This document shows positions 35,306 to 42,200 of a stretch of DNA of 64,000 nt, piece by piece. Origin of the DNA: Muribaculaceae bacterium. Lineage in GTDB: Bacteria > Bacteroidota > Bacteroidia > Bacteroidales > Muribaculaceae. The notes beneath the pieces were generated by a model. It searched no databases. It worked only from the letters and a program-made list of their open reading frames with translations, and had not been told where the DNA came from. The position numbers and the translations under genes are program-made. Every line of letters begins with the position of its first letter. Position 1 is the stretch's first letter. The DNA is taken from assembly GCA_022510405.1 (NCBI GenBank), contig JAFLTP010000005.1:1-64000 (forward strand), given 5' to 3'.

Positions 35306-36034
35306 TTAGAAATTAAGATTTTGACCGGAAAAGAATGTAATCATCTTTATTTGATTGTCTTTAAATTTTTCATCAATTACTATTTGCCATCTAACATATG
35401 TAGTTTCGGGTAAAGTTCTGGTAGTTTCTTGCACTATCCTTAAATCATTTGTGGTGGTAGATTGATATGTTTTATAATTAAAAGATAATATTATAGCCAC
35501 ATTATCTATGGTTCCACTTTGTTTTATAACTTCTTTAAAATGTAACATTAAAGAATCCAATTTCTTATCACTTTTTTCGCTAACATCAGTATAGATCTTA
35601 AATTTCCCTTGGCCTTTCATTAGTCTCAGCATGTCATCGAAATCAAATTCAATATAACCATGGTGGAATAAGGGATAGAGGATTCCCAAAACCGTATTTT
35701 TTATAAATGTTTGCTCTGTAAGACAAACTGCATCATAACTACTTGTAATTTCGTTGAATCCAGCAGAAGCTATAACAAGGATTAAAATGTCAGCTTGAAA
35801 AAATAATTGGGTCAATAAAGAGATATCATAATTATCCGGATTTATGAAAATGACCATTTCGTCCTCTTCAGATGGACTGATTTCTTCTTTGCCAAAAATA
35901 ATTGTTTTAACGCCCTGATAGCCCCAAGAATCTATTTCATTTAAAATAGATAGAGTTTTCTCTCCAATCCCGAAGACTCGAAAACTTACCGGAGGTATTG
36001 TTAACTCCCTTTCCTGAAAATATTGATCTATCAT
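35306..36034 (-). CDS. Degenerate FtsZ/tubulin-like protein
   Basis: 242 residues. The chain follows the FtsZ GTPase order but lacks key loops. Residues 17-34 (SFRVFGIGEKTLSILNEI) take the place of the first strand and glycine-rich loop. Residues 82-96 (DILILVIASAGFNEI) replace the strand and GGGTG loop. Residues 126-147 (YIEFDFDDMLRLMKGQGKF) parallel FtsZ 'IN.DFADV..VM...G.A', then a helix and DNVAIILSFN resembles 'A..VLVNI.G'. The GGGTGxG signature is gone, so GTP hydrolysis is doubtful. It opens the MoxR/vWA operon and could be the remodelled client. Fold assignment is by pattern only. Confidence 0.5.
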   Translation of the reverse strand: MIDQYFQERELTIPPVSFRVFGIGEKTLSILNEIDSWGYQGVKTIIFGKEEISPSEEDEMVIFINPDNYDISLLTQLFFQADILILVIASAGFNEITSSYDAVCLTEQTFIKNTVLGILYPLFHHGYIEFDFDDMLRLMKGQGKFKIYTDVSEKSDKKLDSLMLHFKEVIKQSGTIDNVAIILSFNYKTYQSTTTNDLRIVQETTRTLPETTYVRWQIVIDEKFKDNQIKMITFFSGQNLNF

Positions 36035-36046
36035 GATAAAATATAA

Positions 36047-36086
36047 TGGCGATTAATTAAAACATTCTTTTTTATAAAAATCGCCA
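36047..36086 (-). promoter_or_regulatory. Inverted repeat upstream of the MoxR operon
   Basis: TGGCGATT (36047-36054) and AATCGCCA (36079-36086) are perfect 8-base inverted arms separated by 24 AT-rich bases, ending 13 bases before the ATG at 36034. This is a plausible operator or leader hairpin. No exact TAnnTTTG is found between it and the gene. Confidence 0.4.
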
Positions 36087-36132
36087 CTAAAATAAAAAGT
36101 AGGTGTATCAGTTTTGGTGACAAGATAGAAAA

Positions 36133-36378
36133 TTAATCGTCTTTTTGATTTTTGATTCCAAGCATATTATCTATCCATATAAAGAAATCCTTAAACGCGG
36201 AGATCATATAATCTCCTAATATTATTGCTGCTAATGTAAATCCAATGAATATTTTGATAAATATATGACGATCAGGGCCAATATAACAAGCAGCTATTCC
36301 GAAAACAAACAATACAAAAAGATTAATTGATAGACTTTTAATTACTTGAGCTGAAGGTTTCATACACAATATGTGCAA
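36133..36378 (-). CDS. Small two-helix membrane protein (81 aa)
   Basis: Unrecognised. Two hydrophobic helices (about 14-34 and 42-60) and a short amphipathic, charged C-terminus (FFIWIDNMLGIKNQKDD). An internal ATG (MKPSAQV) would shorten it by 5 residues. It lies 98 bases upstream of the FtsZ-like gene on the same strand and could be a membrane anchor or the first gene of the MoxR operon. Confidence 0.5.
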   Translation of the reverse strand: MHILCMKPSAQVIKSLSINLFVLFVFGIAACYIGPDRHIFIKIFIGFTLAAIILGDYMISAFKDFFIWIDNMLGIKNQKDD

Positions 36379-36558
36379 GATTATTTATAGCTTCATCTTT
36401 GTTATACTGTATTCTTTACAGAATGTTTTCATTTCATTTAAAGTAATTATTGATTCCGGGACCCTTGGCAAGAAACATCCAATATTCCTTAGACGGGTTA
36501 AATTCCCAATGAGAACCTATAATGTCTCCAACCACTGCTCCAACATGGTACAATATTT

Positions 36559-37398
36559 CTATATATCTAAAAAATTATCAGGATGGTGTATTAATTCTTT
36601 TATAAACTGCTTATATTTATCAAGCATATTTATAGCGTCTTGTAGATCCTGTTTTGTTATCCAGGGTTCATGAACCTCAATGGAATCTTGCATAGTTTCT
36701 CTCAATTCAATTTCAGTTTCCATAATGTCTGTCATAACTTTGATCTCAGATTCTATTTTTTTGAAATTATCTTGAGATTTAACCAGAGAAGGGAGTTCAT
36801 TCAGAAATTCTTTAAAATGGTATTTATTGAAAATACCTTCCATACACTTATTAAATCTTGAAATATAAGTCCATTTAGAAGTCGAAGAATATTTTCTACC
36901 TGTAAGATATTTTGCAAATTCTTTTTTGAATGGGAATTTAAATGAGGGAGAATAAGGTGGACAAGAGTCTCCTAAAATCTCATGTCTAAAATTTATAAAC
37001 TTGAATTCCAGAAATAGCATATAGGTTCTAAGAGCCTGGACCCAGTTTTGAACAACTGCAATTTTCCATTCTTCCTTTTTTTCATTAAAAATAGCGATCC
37101 CATTATTTAGGCTGACTAAATCTTTTATATATGCATCTAAATATTCCAATGCATATTCAATATCCCATACCGCAATGATTTTTTGGAAAAGGTTTTCAGA
37201 CGGTCGTACTATAGGTTTGAAAGACGTTTCTATAACTCTAAACAAATCCTTATAAGTATAGCAAAAATTATCATATGCAGTCCTTATGTTTGAAAGATAA
37301 ATATTGACTGACTCTTTGGAAAGACCATGTCTTTCAATGCACCATTCTTTGAATTCCTCTTGAAATGGAGGGATTCCCTTATTTGTTTTCTTTTCCAT
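36559..37398 (-). CDS. Protein with integrase N-terminal (SAM-like) domain resemblance
   Basis: 279 residues. The N-terminal ~60 residues (FKEWCIERHGLSKESVNIYL, then SNIRTAYDNFC) resemble the core-binding domain of tyrosine recombinases, with the usual 'Y...L..F' helix. The C-terminal half contains a second similar helical stretch (RKYSSTSKWTYISRFNKCME), but the catalytic R-H-x-x-R-Y set of a recombinase is not visible, so it is at most a DNA-binding relative. Its promoter region carries an 11-8-11 inverted repeat (37411-37440), either an autoregulatory operator or a recombinase-type site. Function unknown. Confidence 0.5.
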   Translation of the reverse strand: MEKKTNKGIPPFQEEFKEWCIERHGLSKESVNIYLSNIRTAYDNFCYTYKDLFRVIETSFKPIVRPSENLFQKIIAVWDIEYALEYLDAYIKDLVSLNNGIAIFNEKKEEWKIAVVQNWVQALRTYMLFLEFKFINFRHEILGDSCPPYSPSFKFPFKKEFAKYLTGRKYSSTSKWTYISRFNKCMEGIFNKYHFKEFLNELPSLVKSQDNFKKIESEIKVMTDIMETEIELRETMQDSIEVHEPWITKQDLQDAINMLDKYKQFIKELIHHPDNFLDI

Positions 37399-37410
37399 GA
37401 GAGTATAAAA

Positions 37411-37440
37411 TTTGGTATATGCAAAGTTACATATACCAAA
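37411..37440 (-). promoter_or_regulatory. Palindromic operator/promoter (11-bp arms, 8-bp spacer)
   Basis: TTTGGTATATG (37411-37421) and CATATACCAAA (37430-37440) are perfect inverted arms. The 8-base spacer read on the minus strand is TAACTTTG, an exact Bacteroidetes -7 element, with TTTC 19 bases upstream as an imperfect -33. A dimeric regulator bound here would cover the promoter. Transcription would start near 37415, about 17 bases before the ATG at 37398. Confidence 0.7.
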
Positions 37441-37499
37441 AAGTTTTTGAAATTAATTCCTTGACGAACTGAAACTTCTTATAATTTTCTAATTTATAG

Positions 37500-37549
37500 C
37501 ATATTATAAGTATAATTTATTCAACATATTATAAGTATAATTTATTCAA
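37500..37549 (+). repeat. Perfect 25-bp tandem duplication
   Basis: Two exact copies of a 25-base unit starting CATATTATAAGTATAATTTA (37500-37524 and 37525-37549). Each contains the near-palindrome TTATAAGTATAA. They lie 60-110 bases upstream of the palindromic promoter of the 279-aa gene. Confidence 0.9.
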
Positions 37550-37602
37550 TATGAATAAAGTTCTCTAATAATATCTCTTATCGGATACCACAATCTCACA
37601 GT

Positions 37603-37874
37603 CTATTCTTCATCTTCTTCGAAAACTTTGGCATGATTGAGAGAACCAAAATTTTTCATCTGGTTATAGTTTTTATCAAAAATATTAAATTCTTCCGGAT
37701 AAAGTGTTTCGAATTCATCCCTTAACATATCGAGAAAAACTCCATTTTCACCGTTATTACTCAGCTTCATAAAAAGACTTAGAATACGAGAATTAATCTG
37801 GACTTTTCTCCCTTTCCTTAAGAAGACACGTCTTTCAACTTTATCTATTTCTTCCTAATTTGGAAATCTTCCAT
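37603..37874 (-). pseudogene. Frameshifted remnant of a small ORF
   Basis: A continuous protein-like stretch (EEIDKVERRVFLRKGRKVQI, NSRILSLFMKLSNNGENGVF, LNHAKVFEEDEE) ends at the TAG at 37603 but has no start in frame. An ATG at 37874 gives MEDFQI in another frame, just before an in-frame TAG, so a single shift separates start from body. An internal ATG would leave about 51 residues (MKLSNNG...). Family unknown; possibly a truncated regulator. Confidence 0.4.
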
Positions 37875-38016
37875 GATTATATAGGTTAAAAATATTTTAT
37901 CTACTCGTTTTTAAGTATTAATATTATTCCTATTCTACTGAAAGAATGCTTGCAACAATCAATTTTTATTTTAATTGATTGATTACTGTTTTGTTATTAT
38001 TAAAATAACAATCGTC

Positions 38017-38559
38017 TTAATATCCAATCACTAATATACCTTTTAAAGGTATCATATTCCTTACACGAGATTTATATAATGCATCTATATAATTTTTTAC
38101 ATTTTCATAATCCTTCTTTTCCGGTTGATTACTTATTTGATAGATTTTTTTTACAGCTATTATTAGATATTCAATATCAGGTAAAACACAGGCTTCAAAG
38201 AGATCCTTTAAAAATTGATTATTCGCCCATCCTCTACCAGCTTCTATTTCGATTATAGTTTTGGTATTTTCATTATAAGCATCCACATCAAATTTTTGAT
38301 CTGTACCATCCACTGTAAAGGTAATTTTATGCTTGGAAGACTTCCCTTTTTCTACTTTATAACCAATACCTTCCAAGTCATTAGACAGAATTTTTAAAAC
38401 ATCATTACTTTTTAAATTTTTATTTTTACCCATATGAGTTTCCGAAGAAATTTCTGCATTATGTTTTTCAAAAATTTCAACTACTTCATTGAGAAAGCTC
38501 TCTCCTGAGGGAAAACAAGAGCTCAAGATCTTAGAATGTTTAAATTGTTTTTTACTCAT
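38017..38559 (-). CDS. Predicted PD-(D/E)XK restriction-type nuclease
   Basis: 180 residues. The core FDVDAYNENTKTIIEIEAGRG matches a PD-(D/E)XK-fold active site: D93, then E104-I-E106 at the usual spacing, the second half being E-x-E rather than E-x-K as in BglII-like enzymes. Downstream strand LPDIEYLIIAVKKIY fits the next core strand. The N-terminal 80 residues are helical. No methyltransferase is adjacent, so if it is a nuclease it is either solitary or works with another system. Confidence 0.55.
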   Translation of the reverse strand: MSKKQFKHSKILSSCFPSGESFLNEVVEIFEKHNAEISSETHMGKNKNLKSNDVLKILSNDLEGIGYKVEKGKSSKHKITFTVDGTDQKFDVDAYNENTKTIIEIEAGRGWANNQFLKDLFEACVLPDIEYLIIAVKKIYQISNQPEKKDYENVKNYIDALYKSRVRNMIPLKGILVIGY

Positions 38560-38620
38560 TTTAAATTTTTTAATTAGAATATTGATTTTAAATTAAAATG
38601 CTGACACTAATAATAACTAA

Positions 38621-39109
38621 TTATAAAAGTTTCAAGGCAATGGCGGCACAAGCTTCGGCATCTGCTAATGCATGGTGGTGGTTGTCCAAGTCATAGCCAC
38701 AAGCCGCTGCTACTGTATGAAGCTGATGGTTCGGGAGTTTAAGGCATCTCCGCGAAGCCGCCAGAGTACAATGGAATTCATATCCCGGATATTCCAGTCC
38801 ATATTCTAAAAATACAGCTTTCAGACAACTTTCATCAAAAGGTTTGTTATGAGCTACCAAAGGCAAGCCTTCAAGTCGATTGCTTATTCTTGCCCATACC
38901 TCCGGGAAATTTTCTTCATAATCCGTGTCGTAATGGTCAAGACCATGTATGGAAGTTGTCCATTCCGTATAGTAATTGGGTCGGGGACGAATAAGACTAT
39001 AAAACCGGTCTACTATCTCACCATTTTTTACTATGACGATACCTACACTGCAAACACTTGAACGTCGACCATTCGCTGTTTCAAAATCTATTGCTGCAAA
39101 ATCTGTCAT
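38621..39109 (-). CDS. DEDDh 3'-5' exonuclease (DnaQ-like)
   Basis: 162 residues, the single-domain DnaQ form. DEDDh motifs: ExoI D8/E10 in AAIDFETANGRRSSVCS, ExoII around LVAHNKPFDESCL with the Asp, ExoIII in NHHHALADAEACAAIAL with H and D. Proofreading or RNA-trimming nuclease in the cytoplasm. Close relatives are common housekeeping or phage-linked proteins in Bacteroidales, so its placement in the island may be incidental. Confidence 0.9.
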   Translation of the reverse strand: MTDFAAIDFETANGRRSSVCSVGIVIVKNGEIVDRFYSLIRPRPNYYTEWTTSIHGLDHYDTDYEENFPEVWARISNRLEGLPLVAHNKPFDESCLKAVFLEYGLEYPGYEFHCTLAASRRCLKLPNHQLHTVAAACGYDLDNHHHALADAEACAAIALKLL

Positions 39110-39515
39110 CTTTGATTAATGTTAATAGTCTAATGAATTTATATTATTTCATAGATAAAGTCTTCCAATTTGAAATGAAACCTTTTATGGCATTAGGAAC
39201 AGACAACAGCAAAATAACCTATCTCTTACTTCCTAAATGAACCTAAATCAACTTGAGCCATCTTAAGAGGTCATTCATTATGGGTGCGAAGATAATAAAA
39301 ACATGTATCGATTTACGTGTCAGGCTAAATTAGATAAGGTATTTAATGTTAAAAATACTTAATTTAAAATCTTAATATTTTCAAGTAAAACATTAAAGAT
39401 TAAAAAGATAAATAAAATAATAATTAAATTTATTAACGTTTATTTACTAAAAACAATTCCGGTAAAATTTCAAATTCGTATTATAGTATATAAACTGAAA
39501 CTAAAAAATACTCAA
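39110..39515. other. Gene-free AT-rich divergent region
   Basis: About 400 AT-rich bases between the minus-strand exonuclease and the plus-strand cluster beginning at 39516. It must hold promoters for one or both, but no exact TAnnTTTG with proper spacing stands out. A 60-aa frame at 39058-39240 has no recognisable content and overlaps the exonuclease gene antisense. Confidence 0.4.
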
Positions 39516-39827
39516 ATGAATCTGGAAGAAAGAAACAATAATGGTGAAATGGACCAAAACGAACCAAAAAAGAAATTACAAATAAAGTTGGAGAAAAATA
39601 TTAGGTGCATGTGGGTACCTGGCAAAAAGGGAGTACTTGCAAAGGTAGGGAATGCCCAAGAAATTTCAAAAGCATTTGGACTCGTCCACCCAATGTCTTT
39701 TAAAGAACTCAAAGAAAACGCCAGGTTTGTAACCCTGTCAGATTCAGCTGAACTCATCTCAGTCAAGGAGATGATGTCTCGTAAAAAAGAAATGGAGGAA
39801 AAAGGGCTCACGATAAGTATCGTATAA
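39516..39827 (+). CDS. Hypothetical protein (103 aa)
   Basis: No family recognised. Basic N-terminus (KKKLQIKLEKNIRCMWVPGK) followed by KVGNAQEISKAFGLVHPMSF and an acidic/basic coiled tail ending MEEKGLTISIV. First gene of the plus-strand run. No membrane segment. Confidence 0.5.
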   Translation: MNLEERNNNGEMDQNEPKKKLQIKLEKNIRCMWVPGKKGVLAKVGNAQEISKAFGLVHPMSFKELKENARFVTLSDSAELISVKEMMSRKKEMEEKGLTISIV

Positions 39828-39858
39828 TTATTTTTCATTGTGGTTAAAAAAAATTTGA

Positions 39859-40539
39859 ATGGAGGATATTTATAGAAAACGAATGGAATGGTGGTTTGCA
39901 GAGTTTTGTGCTGCAAACCAGGTAGATCATTTTCTTGAATTATTCCCTGAATTAAATGGTCGTTTATCAAAGTTTGGTGTCGGGATACTTCAATGGGGCC
40001 TGGGTGGATTGATTGATATTGAAAATCCTGATGATGTGAGTCGTGTAAGAATGATTTTAAAAGTTATTGATTCTACTCCCGGATTCGATTTCTTTGATCA
40101 AAGTTTCAACGAATGTAGCCCGGATGTCGTATGCGAAATACTTGGAATGTCTTCTAAGGTGTCAAGATTAGAACAAAAAATAGCGTATGATTACGTCGTA
40201 ACACCAATTAAGACATATGAAGAAGCCAAGGAATACGAGGAGATGGTTTCTTGGTGCATTGTAATTTCAAAAGAAGCTTTTGAGGAGTACACTAAGAACG
40301 GTAATAGATTCTACTTCTTAAACAATGGGGAATGGTGGGATGTACCGTGTATTCCAGGGATAGAATTTCCCTACGATAGTTATGGATATTCCCTAATTGC
40401 AGTTGAAGTTTCTCAGGATAATGAGATTGTGTCGGTTACTTCAAGATGGAACGAGTATGGTGAAAAATCAGGTAACTTTCTTATGGCAAGCCAATTAAAA
40501 GACATTCTTGGCGATAAATTTAATCATTTATTAAAATAA
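39859..40539 (+). CDS. Hypothetical protein (226 aa) with Trp-rich C-terminal domain
   Basis: Unnamed. The C-terminal half (about 115-220) reads VSWCIVISKEAFEEYTKNGN, RFYFLNNGEWWDVPCIPG, FPYDSYGYSLIAVEVSQDN and VTSRWNEYGEKSG. I recognise this style from phage- and plasmid-borne proteins of many bacteria, where 'WCI...F..Y...G..FYF' and 'D.YG.S..AV.V' recur, but not a function. It follows the 103-aa gene by 31 bases and precedes the next gene by 4, indicating an operon. Confidence 0.55.
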   Translation: MEDIYRKRMEWWFAEFCAANQVDHFLELFPELNGRLSKFGVGILQWGLGGLIDIENPDDVSRVRMILKVIDSTPGFDFFDQSFNECSPDVVCEILGMSSKVSRLEQKIAYDYVVTPIKTYEEAKEYEEMVSWCIVISKEAFEEYTKNGNRFYFLNNGEWWDVPCIPGIEFPYDSYGYSLIAVEVSQDNEIVSVTSRWNEYGEKSGNFLMASQLKDILGDKFNHLLK

Positions 40540-40543
40540 ATGT

Positions 40544-40876
40544 ATGAGCAGGATATCAAACTTTTTTAGATCAGAAATTCAAGGGAAAGAGGGTATAATA
40601 AGTATTGACGAAAAAGATTTTATTAACTTTTCATCTAAAGCTAAAATAAAGACATTTGAACAAAATTGTAAACCTAAGGAATGGTTGAATAAGAAAACAT
40701 TAAAAGTCCAAAGGCTAATAATTTGTATTTTTATACCAAAAAGAGAAATAAAGAAATTTAAGATTGAATGGATTTCTAATATTTTGACTATATTTGAATC
40801 TATAAAGCAACCAATATTTGGCATTTACATAAATAATAAACAAAAAAGAATAAAAATAACCTTAATTTCTGAATAA
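40544..40876 (+). CDS. Hypothetical protein (110 aa)
   Basis: Unrecognised, Lys/Ile-rich, 4 bases after the previous gene and 2 before the next. It contains FRSEIQGKEGIISIDEKDFI and an Ile-rich C-terminal strand region. No membrane helix or catalytic motif is visible. Confidence 0.45.
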   Translation: MSRISNFFRSEIQGKEGIISIDEKDFINFSSKAKIKTFEQNCKPKEWLNKKTLKVQRLIICIFIPKREIKKFKIEWISNILTIFESIKQPIFGIYINNKQKRIKITLISE

Positions 40877-40878
40877 CT

Positions 40879-41073
40879 ATGGCTCTTTACCTTGTAGAAT
40901 ATGCCACGCTTATGAGATTTGGTGGCAGAAATTATTATACTAAGTTATTGGAACTCACATCTGGCTCTGAAAGTGAGGCGTTGGCAAAACTGAGGCAGGA
41001 AATGCTTCCAATACATAAAAATCAAGATAAATATGTAGATGACCTTTTCATTGTGAAAATAAAGAAGCCATAA
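40879..41073 (+). CDS. Small hypothetical protein (64 aa)
   Basis: Starts 2 bases after the preceding stop. MALYLVEYATLMRFGGRNYY suggests a small alpha/beta fold; it ends in DDLFIVKIKKP. Length and tight spacing suggest a real gene of the same transcript. Role unknown. Confidence 0.45.
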   Translation: MALYLVEYATLMRFGGRNYYTKLLELTSGSESEALAKLRQEMLPIHKNQDKYVDDLFIVKIKKP

Positions 41074-41175
41074 TCTATAATTATTTTGGATCTTGTCAAG
41101 ACAATTAAAAACGTCAATTAAAACAAGGAGTAAAAATTATACTTAATTGATAAATCAGAAAAAATTTAAAGTAAT

Positions 41176-42195
41176 ATGGAATCTTCAGAACTGATTAAAG
41201 CCATTGAGGAAAAGGTTAAATTTGTTAATAATTCCCTTGAAACTAATATAGGTTGGAAAAATATATACTTAAGAAGAGCAGATGAAATTATTGCCGTTAT
41301 GAATTCCGATAAGTATCTTATACAACCTATATGTTTTTCAAAAAATCTAACCTTTTATACAAATCATACTAAACTCACTTCCCATGATGATAACACCAAA
41401 GAGTTTGATTTAAGATTTTTGGGTCAAAGTGTGGCAAGTATTATAATGAGAAAAATAGTAATCAACGGTGTAGAGGAATGGAGTTCATATATTCTAACAT
41501 CTACTAAACAAGATAAAAGTAATAAAGATTTTTTTGGTTTAAATCTTTCATTCCCTAAAGAAGAATTATGTGTTTCTGATAAGGCAAAACAATTCTTTGA
41601 ATTTTTCAATAAAAGTGATAATAATACCGGTCATAGTCCGGAACATGAAATTGAGAATTTTTTACTTAAAGCCTTTTCAGTAAAGAAAGGATCCAAAAAA
41701 TTATTACGTAATATTCAACCAGTAGTCATAGATAATGCATATTTTCAATTAATAACTCCCTTTTCAGCCAGTAAGTCACAACATACATTTTCATCTAGAT
41801 ATAAAGGAGGAGGAATAGATATTTTAGGCAGAATACGAACAAAAGATAACCAAATTGCTTTAGTAGTTTTTGAATTAAAAGATAAATATGAAAATCCTCA
41901 AAAAGTAATTCAACAAGCATCCACGTATGCAGCCTTTCTTGGAAACTTGCTAACAGAAGAGACATTCGGGGAAAAATGGTGGAAAATATTCGGTTATTCC
42001 AGAAAACCAACCAAAATAAAGTTGATAGCTTGTACTTTAATGCCAAAAGCAGCTAAACCAAAAAAATATTTACATGGAGCAGAAGGTTTTGAAACGAAAA
42101 TAAATGATAAAATTTCTTTGGAATTACATTCATTATTTTTTGATAAAACAAATAATGTTTTTCTTGGATCTTTAAAAGATTTAATGAAAGAATAA
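41176..42195 (+). CDS. Predicted PD-(D/E)XK nuclease-like protein
   Basis: 339 residues. The central motif set HEIENFLLKAF (E158/E160), GGGIDILGRIR (D215) and ALVVFELKDKYENP (E233-x-K235) is the E...D...ExK order of PD-(D/E)XK nucleases of the kind that bind and process nucleic acids. A helical stretch with PQKVIQQASTYAAFLGNLL follows, as in related bacterial nucleases. N-terminal 150 residues are not assigned. It ends 5 bases before the beta-CASP gene. Confidence 0.6.
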   Translation: MESSELIKAIEEKVKFVNNSLETNIGWKNIYLRRADEIIAVMNSDKYLIQPICFSKNLTFYTNHTKLTSHDDNTKEFDLRFLGQSVASIIMRKIVINGVEEWSSYILTSTKQDKSNKDFFGLNLSFPKEELCVSDKAKQFFEFFNKSDNNTGHSPEHEIENFLLKAFSVKKGSKKLLRNIQPVVIDNAYFQLITPFSASKSQHTFSSRYKGGGIDILGRIRTKDNQIALVVFELKDKYENPQKVIQQASTYAAFLGNLLTEETFGEKWWKIFGYSRKPTKIKLIACTLMPKAAKPKKYLHGAEGFETKINDKISLELHSLFFDKTNNVFLGSLKDLMKE

Positions 42196-42200
42196 AAGAA

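Noticed and set aside
37494-37560. Tandem repeat considered as a CRISPR array
   Set aside because: Only two units, directly adjacent without spacers, and no cas genes in the window.
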